The translations under genes were made by a program, and so were the position numbers. A stretch of DNA of 64,000 nt from Croceibacterium salegens (GTDB lineage: Bacteria; Pseudomonadota; Alphaproteobacteria; Sphingomonadales; Sphingomonadaceae). The stretch spans positions 41,454 to 105,453 of the forward strand of contig NZ_WTYM01000031.1 in NCBI RefSeq assembly GCF_009827435.1. The letters run 5' to 3'. Below, in pieces: positions 54,852 through 62,984 of this stretch; position 1 is the first letter of the stretch, and each line of letters opens with the position of its first letter. The notes below the pieces were generated by a model, which saw nothing but the letters and a program-made list of their open reading frames with translations, searched no databases and had not been told where the DNA came from.

Positions 54852-56303
54852 ATGGCTGACACACAGGTGCTCGAAGTGCGCAATCCGCGCACCGGGAAGG
54901 CTGATCACACTATCGCGGTGGCAAGCCGCGAAGAAGTGGCGGCCAAGGCCGCGCGTCTGCGCGCCAACCAGCCGGTGTGGGAAGCGATGGGCGTGGGTGC
55001 GCGCTGCGGGGTGATGGCGCGCTGGCTCGGCGCGGTGAAGGCGCGGGCGATGGACATCGGGGAGGCCGACGCGGTCGACACTGGCGGCTGCCACACCAGC
55101 TACATCCAGGGCTTCATCACCATGGGCAACATCGGCGGCTGGCTTGAGGATGCGCCCAAGGCCTTCACCGATCTCGAATGGCAGGGCATGAGCACCTCGA
55201 TGCCGACCGTGGAGATCGAAAGCCAGGTTGTCGCCTATCCGATCACCGGCGTCATCAGCCCGTGGAACGCGCCGTTGATGCTCGCGCTTCTCGATGCGAT
55301 CCCGGCGCTGTTCGCGGGCAGCGCGGTCCTGCTCAAGCCGAGCGAGGTCACCCCGCGAGTGATCGAGACTCTGTTCGAGACGGTGCGTGAAGTGCCCGAG
55401 CTGGCGGCGGTGTTCGACTACGTCACCGGCCCGGGCGATGTCGGCCAGGCGGTGATCGCCGAGGCCGACACGATCTGCTTCACCGGCTCGGTTCTGACGG
55501 GCCGCAAGGTCGCGGTTGCCTGCGCCGAGCGGCTCATTCCGTGCAACCTCGAACTCGGCGGCAAGGACCCGTGCATCGTCACCGCCACCGCCGACCTCGA
55601 CCGCGCGGCGACAGCGGTGCTGCGCGGCGCGGTCTATGCGACCGGGCAGGTCTGCTATTCGGTCGAGCGGGTCTACGTCCACGAAAGCGTGCACGACGCC
55701 TTCGTCGAAAAGCTCGTGGCGCTGGCGAAGGAGGTCCGGCTCAACGCCGACAACCCGCGCGCCGGGCACATCGGCCCGTTCACCTTCGCCCCGCAGGCCG
55801 CCATCGTCATGCGGCACCTCGAGGATGCCAGGGCCAAGGGCGCGACGGTCCTGACCGGCGGCGAGATCGAGGATATCGGCGGCGGGCTCTACCTGCGCCC
55901 GACGGTGCTGACCGGCGTGACGCACGAGATGGAGATCATGCAGGACGAGACCTTCGGCCCGTGCATCCCGGTAATGGCCTACAGCGACACCGAAGAGGCG
56001 ATCCGTCTCGCCAACGACACGCACTTCGGCCTTACCGCCAGCGTCATTGCCGGTGATGCCGAGGAGGCCAAGGCGATCGGCAAGCGGATCAACGCGGGGG
56101 GCATCTTCCTGCAGGACACCTTTCTGACCTTTGCGAAGCTGCGCACCTTCGGTTCGGACAGCTTCGGCTGGTCGGGCTACGGCGCGCCGCGCATCGGGCC
56201 GGAAAGCCTGCGCCGCTTCCTGCGCCGCAAGAGCCTGTTGACCCAGACGGGCAAGGTGGCGGACATCCAGGACGATCATCACCTCGGAAAGCCGGGCGCA
56301 TGA
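54852..56303 (+). CDS. NAD(P)-dependent aldehyde dehydrogenase
   Basis: A 483-residue aldehyde dehydrogenase that begins the rightward operon. Key residues are Asn139 (SPWNAP), Glu234 (LELGGKDP), Cys268 (ATGQVCYS) and ETFGPCIPVM. The N-terminus is short (ADTQVLEVRNPRTGK), and the sequence is distant from the 45143 enzyme. An AAGGAGAGA ribosome-binding site lies just before the ATG. It overlaps the zinc alcohol dehydrogenase gene by four bases, so the pair probably carries an alcohol through an aldehyde to the acid, most likely benzyl- or cinnamyl-type given the neighbours. Confidence 0.94.
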   Translation: MADTQVLEVRNPRTGKADHTIAVASREEVAAKAARLRANQPVWEAMGVGARCGVMARWLGAVKARAMDIGEADAVDTGGCHTSYIQGFITMGNIGGWLEDAPKAFTDLEWQGMSTSMPTVEIESQVVAYPITGVISPWNAPLMLALLDAIPALFAGSAVLLKPSEVTPRVIETLFETVREVPELAAVFDYVTGPGDVGQAVIAEADTICFTGSVLTGRKVAVACAERLIPCNLELGGKDPCIVTATADLDRAATAVLRGAVYATGQVCYSVERVYVHESVHDAFVEKLVALAKEVRLNADNPRAGHIGPFTFAPQAAIVMRHLEDARAKGATVLTGGEIEDIGGGLYLRPTVLTGVTHEMEIMQDETFGPCIPVMAYSDTEEAIRLANDTHFGLTASVIAGDAEEAKAIGKRINAGGIFLQDTFLTFAKLRTFGSDSFGWSGYGAPRIGPESLRRFLRRKSLLTQTGKVADIQDDHHLGKPGA

Positions 56304-57409
56304 AGATCACCGCCGCTGTCAGCCGCGATCCGGAGAGCCACGCGCCCTCGCTCGAAGAGCTCGAACTCGAGGCCCCACGTCCGGGTGAAATGCGCATCCG
56401 GCTCGTCGCCACGGGCATCTGCCACACCGACCTGCACGAACACCCCGGCCGCCATGCGCCGCACCCGATCGTGCTCGGGCACGAAGGCGCGGGCGTGGTC
56501 GAGGAACTGGGCGAGGGGGTGACCGGCTTCGCGGTCGGCGACCATGTCATTCTCAGCGGCAACTCGTGCGGCAAGTGCCCGAGTTGCCTCGGCAACCGCC
56601 CGACCTATTGCGACCTCGCCATGCCGCTGTGTTTCGGTGGGCAGCGGCTCGACGGCTCGACCTCGCTTGCTAAAGAAGGTGGGGGCGGAAAGGTCCATTC
56701 GCACTTCTTCGGCCAGTCGAGCTTCGCCACCCACTGCCTCGTGCCGCAGCGCACGGCGGTGAAGATGGACAAGGACCTGCCGCTCGAAAAGCTCGGTCCG
56801 CTCGGCTGCGGCGTCGTCACCGGCGCGGGGGCGGTGATCGAAGCGCTCAAGGTGGGCTACGGCGACACCATCGCAATCTTCGGGGTCGGCGGCGTGGGCC
56901 TCAGCGCAGTCATGGCGGCAAAGCTGGTCGGGGCGAAGCGCATCGTCGCCATCGACCTCAACCGCGAACGGCTCGTCCTCGCACGCGAACTCGGCGCGAC
57001 CGACTGCATCGCGGCGGACGAGGACGGCGTGGTCGAGAAGATCCGCGCCGTCACGGGCCGCGGCGTGCGCTTCACTTTCAACACCACCACCGTCCCCGAG
57101 GTCCACACCTGGGCGCTCGAGGCGCTGGCGATGAACGGCACCGCCGGGTTCGTCGCTGCACCGCGTGGGGAGTGGTCGCCAAAGATGTTCGCCATGCTGG
57201 CGGGCGGGCGTCAGCTGCGCGGCATCCTCGGCGGCGATGCGCATCCGGGCCTGTTCCTGCCGCAGCTCGCCGAATACTGGCGCCAGGGCCGCTTCCCCTT
57301 CGACCGCCTTCTGACCTTCTACCCCTTCGCCGAAATCGACCGTGCCTTTGCCGACGCCGAGAGCGGCAAGGCGATCAAGCCGGTCCTGCTGATAGGAGAC
57401 GCCGCATGA
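56300..57409 (+). CDS. Zinc-dependent aryl-alcohol dehydrogenase
   Basis: A medium-chain alcohol dehydrogenase of 369 residues. Catalytic zinc ligands are Cys41, His61 with Glu62 (GHEGAG) and Cys170. The structural zinc cysteines are Cys90, 93, 96 and 104 ([18 protein letters not shown]). The NAD motif is GVGGVG (195-200), followed by Asp in [10 protein letters not shown], which favours NAD. The closest type by motif is the benzyl-alcohol dehydrogenase group (XylB/AreB). It is coupled by overlap to the ALDH upstream and to the hydrolase downstream. Confidence 0.93.
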   Translation: MKITAAVSRDPESHAPSLEELELEAPRPGEMRIRLVATGICHTDLHEHPGRHAPHPIVLGHEGAGVVEELGEGVTGFAVGDHVILSGNSCGKCPSCLGNRPTYCDLAMPLCFGGQRLDGSTSLAKEGGGGKVHSHFFGQSSFATHCLVPQRTAVKMDKDLPLEKLGPLGCGVVTGAGAVIEALKVGYGDTIAIFGVGGVGLSAVMAAKLVGAKRIVAIDLNRERLVLARELGATDCIAADEDGVVEKIRAVTGRGVRFTFNTTTVPEVHTWALEALAMNGTAGFVAAPRGEWSPKMFAMLAGGRQLRGILGGDAHPGLFLPQLAEYWRQGRFPFDRLLTFYPFAEIDRAFADAESGKAIKPVLLIGDAA

Positions 57410-58281
57410 TGCCGCCCGACCTGCGCACGAAGATCGCCGCCTTCGGCTACGAGCTGACGCCCGAACTGCTCGGCGGAACGAGCATGATGTTCAGTCAGCT
57501 TTTCAAGGGCATGGACAGCGCCACGATGGAAGAGGCCGACTACGCCTACGGCCCGCACGAGCGCAACAGGCTCGACATCTACCGCCGCGAGGGCGTGAGC
57601 GGGGCGCCGGTCTTCGTCTTCGTCCACGGCGGCGGCTTCATCATGGGCGACAAGCGCAACGAGGCGAGCCCGTTCTACCGCAACGTCGGCGATTTCGCCG
57701 CGCGACAGGGCTGGATCGGAGTGACCATCACCTATCGCCTCGCGCCCGAACACATGTGGCCTAGCGGTCCGGAGGACCTCGGCCTGCTGGTCGGCTGGCT
57801 GCGCGAGAACATCGCCAGGTACGGCGGCGACCCGGAGAAGATCGTCCTGTCGGGCCAGAGCGCCGGCGCGGTGCACGTCGCCAGCTACGTCGCGCACCCG
57901 GCGCACCATGCTGTGCCCGGAGGCGGTATTGCCGGGGCGGTCCTGATGAGCGGCATCTACGACACCGTCGGGACCGAGCCGAACGACATGCACCGCGCCT
58001 ACTACGGCACCGATCCGGCCAGGTACCCTGCGGCGAACTGCGTACCGGGCCTGCTCGATACCGAGATCCCGCTGTGCCTGACGGTCAGTGAGTTCGATCC
58101 CGAGGCCTTCCGGCTCGAGGCGGCGCGCCTCGTTGGCGCTTGGGGCGAGGCCAAGGCCGGATACCCGGAGATGCACTACCTCGCCGGGCACAATCACCTG
58201 AGCCCGGCTCAGAGCCTCGGCTCGCCCGTGACCGACACCGAAGCGCTGCTCGCGGATTTCGTCGGCCGCGTGACGGCCTGA
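57406..58281 (+). CDS. HSL-type alpha/beta hydrolase (carboxylesterase)
   Basis: A 291-residue hydrolase of the hormone-sensitive-lipase group. The oxyanion motif is HGGG at 74-77, the nucleophile Ser152 is in GQSAG, then the acid (SEFDPEAF) and the His (LAGHNHLSP). The first residues fit a kynurenine-formamidase/esterase-like cap. The ATG overlaps the ADH stop; a second ATG follows immediately. With ALDH and ADH it could release an alcohol from an aromatic ester which the next enzymes oxidise. Substrate unknown. Confidence 0.9.
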   Translation: MMPPDLRTKIAAFGYELTPELLGGTSMMFSQLFKGMDSATMEEADYAYGPHERNRLDIYRREGVSGAPVFVFVHGGGFIMGDKRNEASPFYRNVGDFAARQGWIGVTITYRLAPEHMWPSGPEDLGLLVGWLRENIARYGGDPEKIVLSGQSAGAVHVASYVAHPAHHAVPGGGIAGAVLMSGIYDTVGTEPNDMHRAYYGTDPARYPAANCVPGLLDTEIPLCLTVSEFDPEAFRLEAARLVGAWGEAKAGYPEMHYLAGHNHLSPAQSLGSPVTDTEALLADFVGRVTA

Positions 58282-58320
58282 CGTCACGCGGCGGAAACAA
58301 TCGCGGCACATGGCGCATCG

Positions 58321-58815
58321 ATGCTGAACGTCCTCGTCCTGTGCACCGGCAATTCCGCTCGCAGCATTCTCGGCGAAGCCTTGCTCGACCGACTTGGCGA
58401 GGGGCGGGTGCAGGCCTTCAGCGCCGGGAGCCGCCCGGCCGGGCAGGTCAATCCCGGCGCGCTGCGGCTGCTGCAGCGCGAGGGGTTCGATACCGATGAT
58501 TTTCGCTCGAAATCGTGGGGCGAGTTTACCGGACCCGACGCGCCCGACATCGATCTCGCGATCACCGTGTGCGGCAACGCCGCGGGCGAGGCCTGTCCGG
58601 TGTTCCCGGGCTCCCCTTTGCGCGCGCATTGGGGGCTGGCCGATCCTGCTGCGGTCGAGGGCAACGAGGCGCAAGTCGATGCCGCGTTCTGGGCGACCTG
58701 GCGGCTGTTGAGGTTGCGCGTCGAGGCCTTCCTCGCCCTGCCGCTCGAAACGATTGACCGCAGTGCGCTGCAGATTGCGCTGGCGGATATCGGCGCGATG
58801 GAGGGCGCCGCGTGA
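58321..58815 (+). CDS. arsC: Arsenate reductase, LMW-phosphatase fold
   Basis: A 164-residue ArsC of the low-molecular-weight protein phosphatase type. The P-loop is CTGNSARS at 8-15 (nucleophile Cys8). The second pair of Cys is in TVCGNAAGEACPVFPG and is expected to relay electrons to thioredoxin or glutaredoxin. It reduces arsenate to arsenite. It overlaps the aquaporin gene (GTGA) but has no arsR nearby, and lies 39 bases behind the esterase gene of an alcohol/aldehyde operon. The P-loop distinguishes it from a true tyrosine phosphatase only by context (the Asp of the phosphatase general-acid loop is not evident). Confidence 0.9.
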   Translation: MLNVLVLCTGNSARSILGEALLDRLGEGRVQAFSAGSRPAGQVNPGALRLLQREGFDTDDFRSKSWGEFTGPDAPDIDLAITVCGNAAGEACPVFPGSPLRAHWGLADPAAVEGNEAQVDAAFWATWRLLRLRVEAFLALPLETIDRSALQIALADIGAMEGAA

Positions 58816-59471
58816 ACCAACTGGCGCGCAAGCTAGCGGCGGAGGGGCTGGCGAGCTTCTTCCTCTTCTCCGGCGTGATCGGTTCCGGCGTGATGGCCGA
58901 GGCGCTGGCGGGCGGCAACATCGCCGTGGCCCTGCTCGGCAACACGCTGGCGACCGGCGCGATCCTGTTCGTTCTGATCGTCGTCTTCGGCCCGGTATCG
59001 GGCGCGCACATGAACCCGGCGGTTTCGCTGGTCATGGCCCTGCGCGGGGAGATGTCGTGGCGCGATTGCCTGCTCTACGTGCTGGTACAGCTGGCCTTCG
59101 GGATGCTCGGCGCCTTCGCCGTCCACCTGATGTTCGACCTGCCGATCCTGCAGTACTCGGCAAAGGCGCGCAGCGGCATCGGCCAATGGACGGGCGAACT
59201 GATCGCCACCTTCGGCCTGATTTTGACCATCCTCGGCACGCTGCGCTACCGCCCCGAATGGATCGCACCCGCGGTCGCACTCTACATCACCGCCGCCTAC
59301 TGGTTCACCTCTTCGACCAGCTTCGCCAACCCGGCGATTACCGTCGTCCGTTCGCTCAGCGACAGCTTCGCCGGGATCGCCCCGGCGCACGTGCCGCTGT
59401 TCGTGGTGGCGCAACTTAGCGGGGCGGCCCTCGCCGCCGGGGTCGGCCGCCTGCTGTTCGATCCCGACTAG
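58812..59471 (+). CDS. aqpS: Aquaglyceroporin of the ars type (AqpS-like)
   Basis: A 219-residue MIP-family channel with six helices and two half-helices. The NPA boxes are at 68-70 (SGAHMNPAVS) and 173-175 (TSFANPAITVVR), the latter followed by Arg180. In the Sinorhizobium ars operon AqpS lets arsenite leave the cell after ArsC reduction, and the arsC-aqpS coupling here (GTG start inside the arsC stop) matches that system. The pore could also pass glycerol-like or other small neutral solutes. The gene ends in a four-base convergent overlap with the DUF8021 gene. Confidence 0.88.
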   Translation: MNQLARKLAAEGLASFFLFSGVIGSGVMAEALAGGNIAVALLGNTLATGAILFVLIVVFGPVSGAHMNPAVSLVMALRGEMSWRDCLLYVLVQLAFGMLGAFAVHLMFDLPILQYSAKARSGIGQWTGELIATFGLILTILGTLRYRPEWIAPAVALYITAAYWFTSSTSFANPAITVVRSLSDSFAGIAPAHVPLFVVAQLSGAALAAGVGRLLFDPD

Positions 59472-60364
59472 TCGCCGAGCGGGAACGGGCTGTCCGCGGG
59501 CAGCGGGTCGGTGGTCGTCCAGTTGCGGCGCGCCTCGTGCGGCAGGAACGAGAAGAAGGCGTTGATCGCGTGGATCTGGCCGCCCCAGATCTTGAACGCC
59601 TCCAGCGTTACCAGTGCATTTCCGGGGCCGTAGCTGTTGGTGTCGCCGAAGTTCATCCAGAGCAGGACCGTGCCGGCCTCTTCGTCGACCGCAGCGACGC
59701 TGGCGGCAATGTCGGGGTGCAGCATCAGCGGCGTTGCGTACATCCCGCAGTCGTAGAACGGGCAGCCCGCGCCCGAAGTGATGACGCCGTTCTCCACGCG
59801 GTAGGTTTCGCTGGCGAAGCCCGTGCCGGACGTGGTGAAGTTCCCGATTCTCAGCCCCTCGGTATAGGACAGCGCCGCCTGCACCATGTCGGCACGGCTC
59901 ATCGCCGCGCCCGGCGGGACGGTGGTATCCATGCCGCGCACCGGTTCACCCAGCACCTTGGGCTGGAAGCGGTCGCCGGGCTGGACCTTGTGGACGATCG
60001 CCTCGACCCCGGCGATGCGGCTGTCCTTCACGTGGAGCACGACCGAATAGAGCACCGGGATCGCGCCTTCGAGCAGGTGGACGTGCGCCGCGGCGACTTG
60101 CGCCCCGGTGTCGAGATAGTCGTGGCGGAAGGTGCCGATGCCGGTGACGGTCTGCCATTCGCCCTCACCAAACGGGACCTCTCGCGTGTTCTCGGTCATC
60201 CGCACGTCGGGAGTGGTCGGCACGCGGCCGGGCTCGTGCGCGACCAGCGCTTCGATGTAGCCGTCGAGCAACCCCTTGAGGCAGGCGCGGTCGCAGTCCT
60301 GTGCGCTAGCCGGGGTGGCGAGGACGAAAGCGGCGAGCGCGGCGAGCAGGCGGAGCGGCCGCAA
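59468..60364 (-). CDS. Exported DUF8021-type protein
   Basis: The fourth DUF8021 paralogue, about 298 residues, with a signal peptide (LRLLAALAAFVLATPASAQD). The mature part begins CDRACLKGLLDGYIEALVAHEPGR, as in the 28152 protein, then MTENTREVPFGEGEWQTVTGIGTF, and near the end AFKIWGGQIHAINAFF (compare KVWGGQIHEIEA). The middle diverges from the cytoplasmic members. The start is chosen as TTG at 60364 because it yields a clean signal peptide; GTG at 60394 is an alternative. It lies two bases after the DksA-like stop in the carotenoid-oxygenase-2 operon. Confidence 0.75.
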   Translation of the reverse strand: MRPLRLLAALAAFVLATPASAQDCDRACLKGLLDGYIEALVAHEPGRVPTTPDVRMTENTREVPFGEGEWQTVTGIGTFRHDYLDTGAQVAAAHVHLLEGAIPVLYSVVLHVKDSRIAGVEAIVHKVQPGDRFQPKVLGEPVRGMDTTVPPGAAMSRADMVQAALSYTEGLRIGNFTTSGTGFASETYRVENGVITSGAGCPFYDCGMYATPLMLHPDIAASVAAVDEEAGTVLLWMNFGDTNSYGPGNALVTLEAFKIWGGQIHAINAFFSFLPHEARRNWTTTDPLPADSPFPLGD

Positions 60365-60366
60365 GG

Positions 60367-60690
60367 TCAGTTCCCGCTCGCGCAATTGATGCACAGGGCA
60401 GCCTCGGGCCGGGCAGCCAGCCGGTTTTCCGAGATCTCCTCGCCGCATTTGACGCAGGTGCCGTAGTCGCCGTCCTCGACCCGGTCGAGCGCGCGGCGGA
60501 CCGAGGCGATTTCCTGCGCCGCCAGCGCCGCCTGCGCTTCGAGCGTCTCGTCGTCCTCCATCTGCACTGCACGTTCGGAGCTGTCGGGATCGTGCGGCTC
60601 GTCGAGGTCGCGCTGGATGTTGTCGAGCCGCTCCTCCAGCTCCGCGAGCCGGGCCTCGAGCATGGCTTTCGCTTTCGCCAGGTCGGTCAT
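60367..60690 (-). CDS. DksA/TraR-type C4 zinc-finger protein
   Basis: A 107-residue protein with an N-terminal coiled-coil (AKAMLEARLAELEERLDNIQRDLDE) and a C-terminal C4 zinc finger, CVKC then CINC 22 residues later. DksA proteins bind RNA polymerase through its secondary channel and, with ppGpp, change promoter choice. The acidic residues at the coil tip are DEPHDPDSSE rather than canonical DxxDxA, so activity on polymerase is uncertain. The ATG overlaps the carotenoid-oxygenase-2 stop. A regulator of this type inside a catabolic operon is unusual. Confidence 0.88.
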   Translation of the reverse strand: MTDLAKAKAMLEARLAELEERLDNIQRDLDEPHDPDSSERAVQMEDDETLEAQAALAAQEIASVRRALDRVEDGDYGTCVKCGEEISENRLAARPEAALCINCASGN

Positions 60691-62093
60691 GCCGCCGCCA
60701 CCCAGCTGCCGTGGAAGCTCATCGGCAGCGCGAAGGGCAGCTTGATCGTGGCGATTGGCGGGCGGCTGACGTCGTTGCCGTCGAGGATCATGAGGTCGGT
60801 GCGCTTTTCGATGAAGCGGTCGACGACGGTCAGGACATAGCCGTCGCCCTCGGGCGAGTCCGGGGTGCGCGGCACGAAGACCGGCTCCTGCGCGGCGGCA
60901 GCTTCGAGGTCGTGGTAGACGATCTCGCCCGTATCCCAGTCGATCTGCGCGATGCCCATGCGCGGCGGGTCGCGGAAGGCGAAGTAGCCGATGCGGTACT
61001 TTTCCATCGCATAGCGGTCGTCGATCTTGGGCATGTCGCCATAGGCGCCCTGCAGCGGCTCCATGGTCACCGCCTCGTCGCCGTCCTTCGAAAGGTCGAA
61101 GGTAATGCGGGTGATCTGCGTCACCGTCTCGGCCATGGTCGGGAAGTTGCCGTTCTTGTCCCTGAAGAAGCAGAAGCAGTTGCCCGGGCTGACGGGGGTG
61201 TCGACGATCACCCTATCGCCGTCGGTGTAGGCGTTCATGATATGGCCCATCACGATGCCCGGGATGTCGAACCAGCGCATCTGCTCGACCGAGCCATTGC
61301 GCGGCATGATCCCCCACTTGCTCGGCAGGTCGGGGTCGTACTGGTAATACTGGTCGCCCGCGCGCAGCCGCTTCTCGTCGGCGACCAGCGGCATGATCGG
61401 GAACACGACATGCTCGCGCGTCACCGCGAAATCGTGGCTCAGGCCGGGGTATGGGGTGTGGAACAGTTCCTCGCGGATGAGCGTGCCGTCCTTGTCGAAG
61501 ACGTGGAGACTGGCTTCGGTGGTCGGGCCTCCCGCGGCGAACACGCCATAGCTCCACCATTCGCCGGTGTGCGGGTCGATCTTCGGGTGCGCGGTCAGCG
61601 CGGTCGACTTGAGATCGCCGAAGTCGGGAATGTCGAGCGTGTCGAGCGTTTCGGGGTCGAGCCGGTAGGGTCGCGAATCCTCGCGCAGCGCAAAGACCTC
61701 GCCGTGGTGGGCGAAGGCATAGGTGTTGCCGGTGTTGTCGCGCTCGGGGAGGTTGGAGACGCTTTCGTCGTCGGTATACTTGTTGCGGTAGTGCCCATAG
61801 AGGCGCCGCCGCGCCGCGCGCTCGGCCTTCAGCCGCTCGGTCTGGACGTAGCGGCTCTTGAAGCTGACGTGGCCGTTCTCGAACCTGAACATGGAGAACA
61901 TCCCGTCGCCCGCCAGGATGATGTCGTCCTCCAGGCTCGGATACTGCCGGTCGGCCCCGGTACGGTAATAGGCGCCCTCAAGTTCGGGCGGGATCTCGCC
62001 CTCGATCTCGCACTCGAACACGTCGGCCTCGAAGCGCATCGGCATGCGGTTCTGGAAGCCGAAGCTCGCATAGGGGTGAAAAATCTCGGGCAT
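60687..62093 (-). CDS. Carotenoid oxygenase family protein, second copy
   Basis: A 468-residue Fe(II) dioxygenase with the four metal histidines His169 (TAHPKID), His220 (LSHDFA), His284 (MGHIMN) and His461 (SFHGSW). It is only distantly similar to the 30767 enzyme. A Tyr (Tyr102, HYRNKY) aligns with the LSD phenol-binding Tyr101, but the LSD Lys134 is replaced by Arg137 (ALREDS). That may mean a different stilbene or a non-phenolic substrate. The ATG is chosen at 62093. It heads the operon with the DksA-like and DUF8021 genes and is divergent from an NTF2-like gene across a palindromic repeat. Confidence 0.88.
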   Translation of the reverse strand: MPEIFHPYASFGFQNRMPMRFEADVFECEIEGEIPPELEGAYYRTGADRQYPSLEDDIILAGDGMFSMFRFENGHVSFKSRYVQTERLKAERAARRRLYGHYRNKYTDDESVSNLPERDNTGNTYAFAHHGEVFALREDSRPYRLDPETLDTLDIPDFGDLKSTALTAHPKIDPHTGEWWSYGVFAAGGPTTEASLHVFDKDGTLIREELFHTPYPGLSHDFAVTREHVVFPIMPLVADEKRLRAGDQYYQYDPDLPSKWGIMPRNGSVEQMRWFDIPGIVMGHIMNAYTDGDRVIVDTPVSPGNCFCFFRDKNGNFPTMAETVTQITRITFDLSKDGDEAVTMEPLQGAYGDMPKIDDRYAMEKYRIGYFAFRDPPRMGIAQIDWDTGEIVYHDLEAAAAQEPVFVPRTPDSPEGDGYVLTVVDRFIEKRTDLMILDGNDVSRPPIATIKLPFALPMSFHGSWVAAA

Positions 62094-62122
62094 GGTCCTC
62101 TCCGTTATCTCGACGTACCGTA

Positions 62123-62217
62123 TCGTCATTGCGAGGCGCCGCAAGGGCCCGCGGCAATCCAGGGCGTCAAGCACCGCGCTGGATTGCTTCGTCGCTTCGC
62201 TCCTCGCAATGACGAAA
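62123..62217. repeat. Dispersed palindromic repeat, copy 4
   Basis: It has the same arrangement as copy 1: TCGTCATTGCGAGG and GGCAATCCAG, then CTGGATTGC and CTCGCAATGACGAA. It fills the divergent promoter between carotenoid oxygenase 2 and the NTF2-like gene. Confidence 0.9.
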
Positions 62218-62260
62218 TTTGTGATTAGTATCGCCTCCGAAATTGAGAGGGAAATTGCGA

Positions 62261-62815
62261 ATGCCTGAAAATCCGTGGCCCGATGGCGTGCCCAAGGTCA
62301 TGCCGGCGCAGGACCGGGGCGAGATCGAGGAACTGTTCGCCCGCTATGCCTGGGGCATCGACCTCGCCGACGAGGAACAGGCCATCGCCACCTTCGCCCG
62401 CGAGGCGGAATTCGACCACCTGTGGCAAGGCAAGGTCAAGGGCCACGAGGCGATCCGCAAGAACCTGCGCAGCCTGTGGTACGACCGCCAGCACTGGTGG
62501 TACGGCCGCCAGCACCTGATGAGCCACTTCATCATGGACCCGATGGAGCAGGGCGCGCGGGTGCGCTGCTTCTTCCAGATCATCCAGTGGAACGCCGACT
62601 ACAACACCAACTTCGTGTTCGGCATCGGCACGCGTGACGACCGCCTGATCAAGGAAGACGGCCGCTGGGTGTTCTACCGGCTAAAGGTCAACGCCTGGAC
62701 CGCAGTCGACCAGATCCCGTGGAAGGGCGACCGAACCCTGCCGATGCGCCCGCCCTACAAGAGCGAACCCGCCGACACCCGCCCGTTCGACGAGCAGACG
62801 AACGACGGGTGGTGA
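62261..62815 (+). CDS. NTF2-like (SnoaL-type) protein, candidate lyase
   Basis: A 184-residue cytoplasmic NTF2-like protein, larger than the others here. It carries EIEELFARYAWGIDLADEEQAIATFAREAEFDHLWQG, then an aromatic-rich stretch LWYDRQHWWYGRQHLMSHFIMD and WVFYRLKVNAWTAVDQIPW. The many Tyr, Trp and His lining the fold suggest a pocket for an aromatic ligand. It is divergent from carotenoid oxygenase 2. In lignin degraders the gamma-formaldehyde lyases LdpA and LsdE, which make lignostilbenes, are NTF2-superfamily proteins paired with lignostilbene dioxygenases. This gene is the best candidate for such a role here, but that is inference. Confidence 0.85.
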   Translation: MPENPWPDGVPKVMPAQDRGEIEELFARYAWGIDLADEEQAIATFAREAEFDHLWQGKVKGHEAIRKNLRSLWYDRQHWWYGRQHLMSHFIMDPMEQGARVRCFFQIIQWNADYNTNFVFGIGTRDDRLIKEDGRWVFYRLKVNAWTAVDQIPWKGDRTLPMRPPYKSEPADTRPFDEQTNDGW

Positions 62816-62984
62816 TCCTGACGCAATCGGACCACGCAAAGTGCGAAGCCCAAGAAGGCAATGCAATAATAACTGGCTTGATCAGCCATATTCCGGACTG
62901 CTTGTCAAACCCGCCAATCCGTTGCAGGGTTATAGACAAGGACAAAAAGGGGGATTCGCAGTCCCTGCAGAGGGGATGATCGTC

